A DNA stretch of 64,000 bases from Arundinibacter roseus (GCF_004348825.1 NZ_SMJU01000006.1:124001-188000); one strand, 5' to 3'; positions 25,170-35,061 are shown, counted from the first letter of the stretch. The notes: generated by a model from the letters alone, not told the origin. Numbers and translations are program-made.

Positions 25170-26819
25170 ATGTGTAAGCCCTTTTTTTCTGCCCTTCTTT
25201 TTCTCTTTTTATTAAATTTTTTTTCTAACTGTCAGACTAGTACCCAAGTTGACCTTATTGTGCACAATGGCACGGTCTATTCTGTGGATTCCACGTTTAC
25301 GGTACATGAGGCATTTGCCGTGAAAGATGGAAAGTTTGTAGCAATCGGCAGTTCGGAGGAAATCCTCGCCCGCTTTTCGGCGGACTCTGTGCTTGACGCC
25401 AAAGGAAAGGCAATTTTTCCCGGATTCTACGATCCCCACAGTCACTTTTTTGGCCTTGGTTCCAAGCTTAATTCAGCCGATCTCGTAGGTACTTCATCCT
25501 ATGAAGACATCATTTCCCAACTAAAAGCATTTCGTGCCAAACATCCCGACCGAGCCTGGCTAATCGGTCGGGGCTGGGATCAGAACGATTGGGAAGATAC
25601 CCGTTTTCCTGATAAATCACTTCTGGATCAGGCTTTTCCAGATATTCCCGTTTTTCTTACCCGAATTGATGGGCATGCAGCACTTGTTAATTCCAAAGCA
25701 CTTGAACTGGCAAATGTGTCTACAAACAGCACCATAGAAGGTGGTCTTGTGGAAGTCAAAGGTGGACAATTAACGGGAATTTTGGTAGACAAAGCTCAGG
25801 GCTTAGTACAGAAGGTTATTCCGGAAAGTTCGGAAAAAGAGAAAATGGACATGCTGTTAGCGGCTCAAAAAGAGTGTTTATCACTTGGGTTAACCACTGT
25901 TTCGGATGCAGGTTTAAGCCGAAGCACGATTGAACTAGTCGAAAATATGCAAAAAGAAGGTTCGCTGAAAATCAGAAATTACATTATGATTAGCGCCACG
26001 CCCGAAAATCTCGATTACTATTTGGCAAAAGGACCGATTCAAACAGAGCGTCTGTCTGTCTGCTCCTTTAAAGTATATGCGGATGGCGCTTTGGGCTCGC
26101 GGGGCGCTTGTCTTTTGGAGCCATATGCTGACGCACCAACTTCTGGTTTTCTTTTGTCTAATGCTAAAACGCTTGAAACTATTACGGCCCGCATTGCCGA
26201 AAGCAGGTTTCAGGCAAATACGCACTGCATTGGCGATTCTGCCAATCGGTTGATCCTGGATTTTTACGGAAAATACCTGAAAAGTAAAAACAACCGTCGT
26301 TGGCGAATTGAACACGCACAGATCGTTTCAAAAGCGGATGTACCTAAATTTGGAAAATACTCCATCATCCCATCGGTTCAGCCAACGCACGCCACCTCAG
26401 ACATGTATTGGGCGGAGCAACGCCTGGGGCCGGATCGCGTCAGAACCGCTTATGCATTTAAACACCTGCTGGATCAAAACGGGCTCATTGCCCTTGGGAG
26501 CGATTTTCCCGTTGAATCGGTCAATCCACTGTATGGATTTCATGCAGCCATAGCTCGTGTTGACGCCAAAGGTTTTCCGCCCGGCGGCTATCAAATGGAG
26601 AATGTCCTGACCCGCGAAGAGGCCTTGCGCGGAATGACGATTTGGGCAGCCTACGCTAATTTTGAAGATAAAAACAGGGGAAGTATTGAACCCGGCAAGT
26701 TGGCCGATTTTGTGTTACTCAACAGTGACATTATGAAAATACCGCTGGATGAAATTCGTGATGTAAAAGTGCTCAGAACGGTCATTGGCGGCGAAAGTCT
26801 GCACGTTGTAGCTCCCTAA
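25170..26819 (+). CDS. Amidohydrolase lipoprotein (Amidohydro_3, YtcJ-like)
   Basis: Metal-dependent hydrolase of 549 residues. The N-terminus is a lipoprotein signal with Cys21 (FFSNC). The Amidohydro_3 metal motif is H90-x-H92 in DPHSHF; downstream ligands appear in NTHCIGD, RIEHAQ and GSDFPVE. The C-terminal NRGSIEPGKLADFVLL closes the beta-sandwich, as in the YtcJ/NfdA-like enzymes. Substrate unknown. The potassium channel gene begins 10 bases after the stop, so the two are probably co-transcribed. Confidence 0.88.
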   Translation: MCKPFFSALLFLFLLNFFSNCQTSTQVDLIVHNGTVYSVDSTFTVHEAFAVKDGKFVAIGSSEEILARFSADSVLDAKGKAIFPGFYDPHSHFFGLGSKLNSADLVGTSSYEDIISQLKAFRAKHPDRAWLIGRGWDQNDWEDTRFPDKSLLDQAFPDIPVFLTRIDGHAALVNSKALELANVSTNSTIEGGLVEVKGGQLTGILVDKAQGLVQKVIPESSEKEKMDMLLAAQKECLSLGLTTVSDAGLSRSTIELVENMQKEGSLKIRNYIMISATPENLDYYLAKGPIQTERLSVCSFKVYADGALGSRGACLLEPYADAPTSGFLLSNAKTLETITARIAESRFQANTHCIGDSANRLILDFYGKYLKSKNNRRWRIEHAQIVSKADVPKFGKYSIIPSVQPTHATSDMYWAEQRLGPDRVRTAYAFKHLLDQNGLIALGSDFPVESVNPLYGFHAAIARVDAKGFPPGGYQMENVLTREEALRGMTIWAAYANFEDKNRGSIEPGKLADFVLLNSDIMKIPLDEIRDVKVLRTVIGGESLHVVAP

Positions 26820-26829
26820 CCTAACCCTC

Positions 26830-27657
26830 ATGAATACCTTCCGAAAACAAGTACATTATGCACTTGCCATAAGTCATAAAAAGAAAAGGGGAATACCTTT
26901 GGCAATCAATCTGTTTATTTTCAGTTTGATCGCCCTGAATTCTTTGGCCATTGTGTTGCATTCCGTACCGGAATATCAAACACATTCTGAACTATCGTCG
27001 TTTTTTTCAAGCTTTGAATTTTTCTCAGTAATTCTGTTTTCGATTGAATACATTTTTCGGGTATGGTCCTGTGTAGAACAGGAAGAATACAGACATCCTT
27101 TTTGGGGTAGAATCAGGTACATGCTTTCAGCCTGGGCGCTTATCGATCTGTTGGCAATTTTCCCGTATTATCTGACATTTTTCACCACCGACTTCGGTTT
27201 AATTCGTATGCTGAGAATCCTGCGCATTGTTCGTTTATATCGATTTAGCCGATACTCACATGCATTACGTATGATTCAAAAAGCCATACTTTATACCAAG
27301 GAAGAATTGATTTTGAGCTATACCTTCGTTTTGTTTGCGCTGATGATTGCATCAAGTATTATTTATTTTCTTGAAAATCCAGCTCAACCCGAAGCTTTCC
27401 CGAGCATTCCGGCATCAATTTGGTGGGGAATAGTAACAATGACTACCGTAGGATACGGAGATGTATACCCAATTACTGCTTTAGGTAAAATTTTCGGTGG
27501 TTTTCTGGCAGTGTTGGGAGTCGCTTTATTTAGCTTGCCTACGGGTATTTTGGCTTCGGGGTTTATAGAACAAATCAACGAAACCAAGCGGAAGAGAAAG
27601 GCTTCAACCCCGACCAAATGCCCGCATTGTGGTCAGGAGATTGAACACGAACACTAG
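26830..27657 (+). CDS. Voltage-gated potassium channel with a C-terminal zinc-knuckle-like tail
   Basis: Six-helix Kv-type channel of 275 residues in the inner membrane. The S4 sensor reads RMLRILRIVRLYRFSRY with Arg at every third position, and the pore filter is TMTTVGYGDVYP. There is no RCK domain; instead the last 20 residues carry CPHCGQEIEHEH, a CxxC knuckle followed by His that could bind metal. Its stop codon overlaps the convergent M48 protease stop in a shared CTAG. It follows the amidohydrolase gene closely. Confidence 0.88.
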   Translation: MNTFRKQVHYALAISHKKKRGIPLAINLFIFSLIALNSLAIVLHSVPEYQTHSELSSFFSSFEFFSVILFSIEYIFRVWSCVEQEEYRHPFWGRIRYMLSAWALIDLLAIFPYYLTFFTTDFGLIRMLRILRIVRLYRFSRYSHALRMIQKAILYTKEELILSYTFVLFALMIASSIIYFLENPAQPEAFPSIPASIWWGIVTMTTVGYGDVYPITALGKIFGGFLAVLGVALFSLPTGILASGFIEQINETKRKRKASTPTKCPHCGQEIEHEH

Positions 27658-28433
27658 TTGCGGTACTTTGCAATAGATGCTTTAATTTGTTCGGTACGAT
27701 TAGCCGGACTTGGGTGCGTGCTGGAAAATTCTGCGGGACTATTTCCACCTGAGGCGGCTTCCAGCATGTTCATTACATCCAGCAATGCCTCCGGCTGATA
27801 GCCGGTTTGAATCATATATTTTACCCCAAAGTCATCTGATTCCAGCTCATCATCCCGGCCATATTTTAGATTGACCATGTTGGCAATATACTGCGCCATG
27901 TAAGCACCGCTCGCACCGGAATTGGGATCCGAAACGGCAACGGAAGCCGCGCCAGCCAGGCCCTTAAGCATTTCCTGTTTGGCCATTTGCTCCGCCGAAT
28001 GACGACCGATCACATGTCCGATTTCGTGGCCTAGAACACCCGCAAGCTGATCTTCCGTTTTGAGTTGTTTGAGCAAACCTAAGGTAATAAATATTTGACC
28101 ACCCGGCACCGCAAAGGCATTAATCGTAGTTGGATCCGCCAACACGTGAAAGTCAAATTGATAAGGAGAACGCGCAGCATCCGAATTTTTCACGAGCTTA
28201 TGCCCGATCCGCTTGATGAGTTGCTGGGTTTCCGGGTCGCGGTAAAGCCCGCCAAACTCAGCAGCCATTTGCGAAGCACTTTGCAGACCAAGCGCAATTT
28301 CTTCCTCAGGTGTAAGATTTACCTGCTGTTTTTCACCCGTTACAGGATTTACCTGAGTTTTGCTAAAATATCCAAATAGCGTTACTACCACCAAAACAAG
28401 GGCAATAAGCAAGCGTCCGCCGGTCCGTCTCAT
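27654..28433 (-). CDS. M48-family metalloprotease
   Basis: Zinc protease of 259 residues anchored by an N-terminal helix (about residues 7-22), predicted to face the periplasm. The active site is H136-E137-x-x-H140 (GHEIGHVIGRH), with the third ligand in DDELESDDFG. FDFHVLADPTTINAFAVPGGQIFI is the usual preceding segment. This matches the short BepA/LoiP-like M48 proteins involved in outer-membrane quality control. It has no TPR domain. Its 3' end shares four bases with the potassium channel gene. Confidence 0.9.
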   Translation of the reverse strand: MRRTGGRLLIALVLVVVTLFGYFSKTQVNPVTGEKQQVNLTPEEEIALGLQSASQMAAEFGGLYRDPETQQLIKRIGHKLVKNSDAARSPYQFDFHVLADPTTINAFAVPGGQIFITLGLLKQLKTEDQLAGVLGHEIGHVIGRHSAEQMAKQEMLKGLAGAASVAVSDPNSGASGAYMAQYIANMVNLKYGRDDELESDDFGVKYMIQTGYQPEALLDVMNMLEAASGGNSPAEFSSTHPSPANRTEQIKASIAKYRN

Positions 28434-28450
28434 AGGTTGTATTGAATTAG

Positions 28451-28478
28451 AAAAAAGGAAATTTATACATTAATTTCC
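28451..28478 (-). terminator. Intrinsic terminator after metX
   Basis: GGAAATT (28457-28463) pairs with AATTTCC (28472-28478); on the minus strand six Ts follow. It lies 40 bases past the metX stop and just before the M48 gene start. Confidence 0.6.
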
Positions 28479-28517
28479 AATAAAATTAAATCCGAAATAA
28501 TTATCCGACGCAACCAT

Positions 28518-29561
28518 TCAGGCGGGTTGTAACTTCCCCTTGTTTTCCTGCCAGGCGCGGATCACTTGTGATAATTGCTTGTATTCAATCAAAAAACCAT
28601 CGTGACCATAAAGCGAGTCAATTTCCTGATAATCAGCCACTGGAATATGTCGGGCCTGAAACTGCTGCTCAACAACCGGAAAAAGCATGTCGGATTTTAT
28701 TCCCAACACCAGCGTTCGGGCTTTGACCTGATTGAGCGTATGCACAATGCCGCCACGGTTTCGACCTACATTGTGTGAATCCATGACTTTGGATAAAATC
28801 CAGTACGAATACGCGTTGAAACGTTTCATGAACTTGTCTCCCTGATACTGCTGATACGATGACGCCCGGAACTCATCCGTCTGATCAGGATTATCACGGG
28901 CCTGGGTAAAATTGTAGGTGTCATAGTTCCGGTACGATAGCAGCGCAATCGAACGAGCCGCACGCATACCCATGATCCCCGCCTCCGGATTCGACTGTTT
29001 CCAGGAAGCATCAGCCGCAATCGCCATGCGTTGAGATTCATTAAAGGCAATGCCCCAGGAAGAATGTACGGCATTGGAAGCAATCAGAATCAACTCTTCA
29101 AAAAGATCCGGTTCCTGAATCGCCCATTCCAGCGCCTGCTGTCCGCCGAGTGAGCCGCCCAGGCAAATGCTGATTTTGGTAATTTCAAGCTCCTGCCGAA
29201 GCAAATCAAGCGCACCGACCACATCCCGAACCGTCAATACCGGAAAATCATGATAGTACGGTTCCTGCGTCAAAGGATTTATGGACAGTGGCCCCGTAGA
29301 GCCATAGGCCGACCCTAGGACGTTGGCACAAACAATGAAATGACGGGCAGGATCAAAATACATGCCTGACCCGACAAGCCCATCCCACCATTCGGCAGCA
29401 TTGGCGCTTCCGGTCAGGGCGTGACACACCCACACAATGTTATCGTCGTCAGCGGAGCGTGTTCCGAAGGTTGTATACGCCAATTCAAAGCCGGGTAATT
29501 CCCGACCTGATTCAAGGGAATACGTATATGGATATTTAAATATTTTTTTTTCGGGTTGCAT
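28518..29561 (-). CDS. metX: Homoserine O-acetyltransferase
   Basis: Alpha/beta-hydrolase that acetylates L-homoserine with acetyl-CoA, the first committed step of methionine synthesis by direct sulfhydrylation (347 residues, cytoplasmic). The nucleophile is S137 in CLGGSLGGQQALEW, the HALTGSANAAEWWDGLVG segment is typical, and the catalytic His is H320 in YGHDGF. It follows metY, whose product uses O-acetylhomoserine. The pair shares the SAM riboswitch leader upstream, but metX may also have its own promoter overlapping the end of metY. Confidence 0.94.
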   Translation of the reverse strand: MQPEKKIFKYPYTYSLESGRELPGFELAYTTFGTRSADDDNIVWVCHALTGSANAAEWWDGLVGSGMYFDPARHFIVCANVLGSAYGSTGPLSINPLTQEPYYHDFPVLTVRDVVGALDLLRQELEITKISICLGGSLGGQQALEWAIQEPDLFEELILIASNAVHSSWGIAFNESQRMAIAADASWKQSNPEAGIMGMRAARSIALLSYRNYDTYNFTQARDNPDQTDEFRASSYQQYQGDKFMKRFNAYSYWILSKVMDSHNVGRNRGGIVHTLNQVKARTLVLGIKSDMLFPVVEQQFQARHIPVADYQEIDSLYGHDGFLIEYKQLSQVIRAWQENKGKLQPA

Positions 29562-29589
29562 ACGTGCCCTGGCACTTGGAAGTAAATAC

Positions 29590-29622
29590 TAAAAATAGAT
29601 GACTCCGGCCACTGCCGGAGTC
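29590..29622 (-). terminator. Hairpin between metY and metX
   Basis: GACTCCGG (29601-29608) pairs with CCGGAGTC (29615-29622); on the minus strand it is followed by ATCTATTTTTAG. It could be a weak terminator for metY or, if metX starts transcription near 29620, a 5' hairpin on the metX message. Confidence 0.5.
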
Positions 29623-29626
29623 GTGA

Positions 29627-31045
<1,419 letters not shown>

Positions 31046-31050
31046 TCAGA

Positions 31051-31170
31051 TTACCTGCACATTCGGCACCAAAGGCCAAAGCAATTGGCAGGAGCCGAAA
31101 ATGAACGGTACTGAACGAGTGGGCTGACAGCGACAGCTCCGAAAACGGATGATGAGTTCTTTTTTTTCAT
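31051..31170 (-). CDS. Candidate 39-residue Cys-ended leader peptide between SAM riboswitch and metY
   Basis: An ATG (31170-31168) followed by AAAAAAAAG opens a 39-codon frame that ends in TAA at 31051. The peptide starts MKKKNSSSVFGAVAVS, contains QYRSFSAPANCFGLW, and ends CRMCR: three of its last eleven residues are Cys (in the pattern CFGLWCRMC). It lies 28 bases past the SAM aptamer and 104 bases before metY. The three TGC codons lie in a segment able to fold (TTCGGC at its left pairs with GCCGAA at its right, with an inner GCCAA/TTGGC stem). This looks like a cysteine-sensing leader peptide. I do not recognise it as a named family, and it may be only a chance ORF. Confidence 0.5.
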   Translation of the reverse strand: MKKKNSSSVFGAVAVSPLVQYRSFSAPANCFGLWCRMCR

Positions 31171-31190
31171 GCGCGTTTGAGTTTATATTT

Positions 31191-31206
31191 CCTAAATTGA
31201 TTTAGG
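31191..31206 (-). promoter_or_regulatory. Expression-platform hairpin of the SAM riboswitch
   Basis: CCTAAATCAATTTAGG is a perfect inverted repeat on the minus strand. Its left arm contains TAAATC, which is also the 3' strand of aptamer stem P1, so the two helices exclude each other. This is the usual logic of a riboswitch switch point; there is no T run directly after it. Confidence 0.5.
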
Positions 31207-31293
31207 TGGGAGTTAGCACCTTGTCCCGGTTGCGCTTGGGATAGGTTGCCAGAGGTTCTATGAGCCCATTCTCTAGCCTCTTCTTTATAAATC
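31199..31293 (-). ncRNA. SAM-I (S-box) riboswitch aptamer upstream of metY
   Basis: On the minus strand the leader reads AAGAAGAGGC, then GGGCTCATAGAACCTCTGG, GCAACC, and AAGGTGCTAACTCCCACC, which are the conserved S-box blocks in the right order. The closing stem P1 is GATTTA (31293-31288) with TAAATC (31204-31199). S-box RNAs bind S-adenosylmethionine and turn off methionine genes. The first genes downstream are the Cys-ended leader ORF, metY and metX. Confidence 0.9.
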
Positions 31294-31328
31294 AACCGCT
31301 GAAACGAGAAGCAATTGACTTGATGACG

Positions 31329-31359
31329 CAATATTAAGGCCCATTCCATGGAATTGCAA
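31329..31359 (-). promoter_or_regulatory. Candidate promoter for the riboswitch-metY transcript
   Basis: On the minus strand TTG (31359-31357), 20 bases, then TAATATTG (31336-31329), one mismatch to TAnnTTTG. Initiation near 31322 would place the S-box aptamer about 30 bases into the RNA. Confidence 0.5.
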
Positions 31360-31490
31360 ATACTGATTCTATTTTTTTAGGAAATGGTTTCCGACCTAAT
31401 TTGGGACATTTCCCATCAGCTTGTTTTTTTGACCCTAAAAAGAACTGATGTTGGCCGGTGGCAAGGTTATTTATCCAAACACATATTCTG

Positions 31491-31498
31491 TATATTTG
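31491..31498 (+). promoter_or_regulatory. Candidate -7 element for the DciA-like gene
   Basis: TATATTTG matches TAnnTTTG exactly, 18 bases before the ATG at 31517. The -33 region has TTA instead of TTG. Confidence 0.5.
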
Positions 31499-31516
31499 TG
31501 TAAAGCAAAAAATCCA

Positions 31517-31843
31517 ATGGCTCAGTATTACAAATTTGACAAAGCAAAAGCATCCCGCAAACCTGGCATAACTCCGCTCAAAGAAGCTATTGAGCAGATG
31601 TTTAACTCCTACAAAATCAAAAACAGGTTTGATGAAACCTACCTTTCGGCGCATTGGGCCAACATCATGGGGCACACGATTGCTTCCCGAACTCAGAAGG
31701 TATACGTGCGGGATCGCGTCCTTTATCTGCAAATAGAATCGGCTCCTCTACGCAGTGAGCTGGTGCATGCCCAAAAGAAAATAATCGAACTGATTAACCG
31801 CGAAATGCAAACAGACCTGATCGAGGAGGTGGTATTTATTTAA
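31517..31843 (+). CDS. DUF721 (DciA-like) protein
   Basis: A 108-residue protein from the ATG at 31517 (an upstream in-frame TTG lies before the promoter box). The C-terminal two thirds show the DUF721 fold: PLKEAIEQMFNSYKIK, ETYLSAHWANIMGHTIASRT and a beta-rich VYVRDRVLYLQIESAPLRSEL. DUF721 includes DciA, the helicase-loading factor found in bacteria without DnaC or DnaI. Its TAA overlaps the ATG at 31843, so it is coupled to the LD-carboxypeptidase gene. Confidence 0.82.
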   Translation: MAQYYKFDKAKASRKPGITPLKEAIEQMFNSYKIKNRFDETYLSAHWANIMGHTIASRTQKVYVRDRVLYLQIESAPLRSELVHAQKKIIELINREMQTDLIEEVVFI

Positions 31844-31890
31844 TGGTTCATTCTCTCAACAACAGCGATTTGCGTCCTGAATACATTTTT

Positions 31891-32832
31891 ATGTCAAAAT
31901 CTTTGATTGCTCCTCCCTTCTTAAAAGCAGGTGATACCGTGGGTGTGCTGGCACCGGCTAGCAAAATTGACTACGAGGACTGTTTGGAAGGGCTCCGAAT
32001 TTTGCGGGAAGACTGGAAATTAAATGTGGTAGAAGGTGCTACCTTAAAAAGTCAATTCTACCAGTTTTCGGGAACCGATGAACTTCGCCGGCAAGACCTG
32101 CAAAGCATGCTTGATAATCCCGAAATAAAAGCCATTCTGGCCGTTCGTGGTGGCTACGGCTGCTCCCGCATGATGGATCAACTTGATTTTTCGGCCTTTC
32201 GCCAATCGCCCAAATGGCTGGTAGGTTTTAGTGATTTGACTGCGCTTCTTGCTCATTTTTATACCATTGGCTATGCTTCAATACACGGGCCAATGGTCAA
32301 ACTTTTTGCCAAAGAAAATGGTGAAATCGCTTTGGAAAGTTTGCGAAAAGCTTTGTTTGGCGAGCCAATTTCCTATGTACTTCCCGCTCATGCCTTCAAC
32401 CGTTTGGGAGAAGGTTTTGGTCCGGTGGTTGGTGGAAATCTTTGCTTGCTTGCGCATCTGACGGGTTCGGTTTGGGAGGTTGATATGGCTGGAAAAATTC
32501 TGTTTATTGAAGATATTAACGAATACCTCTACTCCATTGACCGCATGATGATTCAGCTAAAACGGGCCGGGCAACTAGAAAACCTGAGCGGATTGCTCGT
32601 CGGTCAGTTTAGCGATGTGCGGGATAATCCTGAGCCTGTTTTTGGAAAAGAAGCCTACGAAATCATACAGGAACACACAAGTAATTACAACTATCCGATC
32701 TGTTATGATTTTCCAACCGGACACGTTGCTGACAACCGGGCGTTGCCCATCGGGCTCACCGCTTCGTTGGCGGTTTTGCCGGGCGAAGTTCGACTCGACT
32801 ATTCTCTAATTCCCAAACCGATTCTCTTCTAA
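31891..32832 (+). CDS. LD-carboxypeptidase (murein tetrapeptide carboxypeptidase, S66)
   Basis: Peptidoglycan-recycling serine peptidase that removes the terminal D-Ala from tetrapeptides (313 residues). The S66 triad is visible: S114 in VGFSDLTA, E207 in FIEDINEYLY, and H278 in PTGHVADN. I chose the ATG at 31891 because the family begins close to APPFLKAGDTVGVLAPAS. An in-frame ATG at 31843, overlapping the upstream stop as TAATG, would add 16 residues and is possible. No signal peptide, so cytoplasmic. An SDR gene follows 16 bases later. Confidence 0.9.
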   Translation: MSKSLIAPPFLKAGDTVGVLAPASKIDYEDCLEGLRILREDWKLNVVEGATLKSQFYQFSGTDELRRQDLQSMLDNPEIKAILAVRGGYGCSRMMDQLDFSAFRQSPKWLVGFSDLTALLAHFYTIGYASIHGPMVKLFAKENGEIALESLRKALFGEPISYVLPAHAFNRLGEGFGPVVGGNLCLLAHLTGSVWEVDMAGKILFIEDINEYLYSIDRMMIQLKRAGQLENLSGLLVGQFSDVRDNPEPVFGKEAYEIIQEHTSNYNYPICYDFPTGHVADNRALPIGLTASLAVLPGEVRLDYSLIPKPILF

Positions 32833-32848
32833 ACCAGACATTTTTTGC

Positions 32849-33649
32849 ATGACGTATTTTACCAATAAAGTAGTTTGGATTACGGGCGCTTCCTCAGGCA
32901 TTGGCGAGGCATTGGCTCTTGAACTTGCGCTTCAAGGTGCAAAATTAGTGTTGAGTGCCCGAAGGCAGGATGAACTTGAACGCGTGAAAAAACTTACAAA
33001 TCTTGCCGCTGATGCGGTACTTGTATTGCCTTACGATGTCACAGATTTCTCTATTGCCGAATCAAAAACTTCACAGGTTTTGGCCCATTTTGGCAGGCTC
33101 GACTGTGTCGTACACAATGCCGGAATCAGTCAGCGCTCACGGGTTAGCGACACCCCGCTTGATGTTTATAAACGATTGATGGACGTGGATTTTTTTAGCA
33201 CCGTAGCCCTGACCAAAGCTGTATTGCCCGGAATGATTCAGCAAAAAAGCGGGCAGTTTATTGTGATCAGCAGCGTAGCCGGAAAAGTGGGTACTCCGCT
33301 ACGCTCAGGCTATAACGCTGCCAAACATGCTTTGCACGGTTTCTATGACTCCCTGCGCTCCGAAGTATTTGACGATAACATTCGGGTAAATGTCGTTTGT
33401 CCGGGATATATCCGAACCAACGTATCGGTGAATGCCATCACCGAAAAAGGCGAGAAGTTTGGCCAAATGGATGCCAATCAGGCCAAAGGAATGCCGGCGG
33501 ACGAGTGCGCCAAAAAGATTTTGGCGGCTGCGGCGAAGGATAAAAAAGAAACCTTTATTGGTGGAACCACCGAAATGGCGGCCGTTTTTCTTCGGAGATT
33601 CTGGCCGTCGTTACTTTTCAAAATGGTTCGTAAAAATACGCCTAAGTAG
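32849..33649 (+). CDS. Short-chain dehydrogenase/reductase
   Basis: Classical SDR oxidoreductase of 266 residues. The cofactor loop TGASSGIGEAL, the NAG strand (VHNAGISQRS), the catalytic Ser (VISSVAGKVG) and YNAAKHA are all present; the tail after about residue 235 is hydrophobic and basic (RRFWPSLLFKMVRK). The pattern resembles DHRS7-type dehydrogenases. Substrate unknown. It is the last gene of the DciA/LD-carboxypeptidase transcript and is followed by a terminator. Confidence 0.9.
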   Translation: MTYFTNKVVWITGASSGIGEALALELALQGAKLVLSARRQDELERVKKLTNLAADAVLVLPYDVTDFSIAESKTSQVLAHFGRLDCVVHNAGISQRSRVSDTPLDVYKRLMDVDFFSTVALTKAVLPGMIQQKSGQFIVISSVAGKVGTPLRSGYNAAKHALHGFYDSLRSEVFDDNIRVNVVCPGYIRTNVSVNAITEKGEKFGQMDANQAKGMPADECAKKILAAAAKDKKETFIGGTTEMAAVFLRRFWPSLLFKMVRKNTPK

Positions 33650-33683
33650 TAGTTAGGGCCGCTCATCCGGCCCTAACTATTTT
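33650..33683. terminator. Intrinsic terminator between SDR and M20 genes
   Basis: TAGTTAGGGCCG (33650-33661) pairs perfectly with CGGCCCTAACTA (33668-33679) with a 6-base loop and TTTT. It lies between convergent genes. Confidence 0.82.
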
Positions 33684-33690
33684 CCTGTTC

Positions 33691-35004
33691 TTATTTTTTT
33701 ACAGGGTGTTTTTCCATGTAATCGACCGTCAGGCGGCTTAGTGCTTTTACGCCCAAAAGCATCCCGCTTTCATCAATATAGAAATCGGGTGTGTGATGAG
33801 GTGCGGCTTCGGACGGTTTTTTCCCTTTGGGCATTCCCCCCAGAAAAAAGAAAAAACCGGGGACTTTTTCCTGAAAAAATGAAAAATCCTCGGCACCCGT
33901 TTGTGCCGGAGTCAACACTACTTTATCAACACCTGCGAGTTCACGCAGCGTCGGAATCATCTCTTCGGTCAACGTTGGGTCGTTATAAGTAATCGGATAC
34001 AGCACATCAATCTTTACATCAGCGGTTGCGCCTGCGCTCTCGGCAATGTTTGTGGCAACTTCCCGGATTCGGGTATGTACTTTTTGGTGCATCGCCTCGT
34101 CCAAAGTCCGAATCGTACCAATCATTTTTACTTCTTCCGGGATAATATTCTGTCGAATTCCGCCATGAATTGCTCCAATTGTGATGACCGCCGGAGCCGT
34201 TGTAAGTTCCAGATTGCGACTCACGATAGTTTGCAGACCGGTGATGATTTGAGCAGAAGTAACAATCGGATCTACGCCCGACCAGGGTGCTGCCCCATGA
34301 GTTTGCTTGCCTTTCACATCAATTGACAACCAATCCACCGCAGCCATTGTAGCACCGGGCCGGTATTTAATACTACCTACTTCGGTTTGTGAATTGATAT
34401 GGAGTCCAAAAATGACATCAACATCCGGATTTTTCAGCACATTTTCTTTCACCATCAGCTTGGCTCCCCCCTCTTCTCCGTCAGGTGCACCTTCTTCGGC
34501 GGGCTGAAAAATAAACTTAACGGTACCATTCAAATCCTTCTGAATCCCCGCCAAGACCTCTGCAACAGCGAGTAAGATGGATACATGTGTATCGTGCCCA
34601 CAAGCATGCATGACTCCGGTTTTCTGGCCGTTATACTCAGTCGTTACCGTTGATTTAAATGGTATGTCAACTCGCTCAGTTACAGGCAGTCCGTCCATAT
34701 CGGCCCGTAAAGCGACAACGGGTCCGGGCTTGGCACCTTTCAAAACCCCGACAACACCCGTATGCGCCACGCCCGTAATCACCTCAATACCAAGAGATTT
34801 CAAATGATTTTCAATGATTTTGGCAGTTCTAAATTCCCGATTCCCGAGTTCGGGATGTTGGTGAAAATCACGACGCCAGTCGATTACCTTGTTTTCCAGG
34901 TCATTTGAACGTTTGTCAATGATCTCAGGAATCGAGGTTTGGGCAGAAGCTGTGACAACGAATAAAAAGTTCGCAAAAAGTACTGAAAAGGATACATTTT
35001 TCAT
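33691..35004 (-). CDS. Secreted M20-family amidohydrolase
   Basis: Zinc aminoacylase/carboxypeptidase-type enzyme of 437 residues with a signal peptide (MKNVSFSVLFANFLFVVTASAQ in two parts). M20D features are visible: DFHQHPELG, RADMDGLPV, HACGHDTHV (first metal site), AEEG, GLHIN and AEDFSFF, with HHTPDF near the end. The M20D family hydrolyses N-acyl amino acids, hippurate-like conjugates or peptides. It lies upstream of and divergent from the first susC gene, so it might serve the adjacent uptake system. Confidence 0.9.
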   Translation of the reverse strand: MKNVSFSVLFANFLFVVTASAQTSIPEIIDKRSNDLENKVIDWRRDFHQHPELGNREFRTAKIIENHLKSLGIEVITGVAHTGVVGVLKGAKPGPVVALRADMDGLPVTERVDIPFKSTVTTEYNGQKTGVMHACGHDTHVSILLAVAEVLAGIQKDLNGTVKFIFQPAEEGAPDGEEGGAKLMVKENVLKNPDVDVIFGLHINSQTEVGSIKYRPGATMAAVDWLSIDVKGKQTHGAAPWSGVDPIVTSAQIITGLQTIVSRNLELTTAPAVITIGAIHGGIRQNIIPEEVKMIGTIRTLDEAMHQKVHTRIREVATNIAESAGATADVKIDVLYPITYNDPTLTEEMIPTLRELAGVDKVVLTPAQTGAEDFSFFQEKVPGFFFFLGGMPKGKKPSEAAPHHTPDFYIDESGMLLGVKALSRLTVDYMEKHPVKK

Positions 35005-35061
35005 AGAGGAAATTTTGTAAAATTTGAAAAAAACAACACAATATAGCTGTCAATTAATTAA

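Noticed and set aside
31167..31349. 60-codon minus-strand frame overlapping the SAM aptamer
   Set aside because: It is the riboswitch RNA read as codons; the S-box blocks explain the sequence.
31334..31732. 132-codon minus-strand frame opposite the DciA-like gene
   Set aside because: Antisense to a gene with clear DUF721 features, and it crosses the candidate metY promoter.
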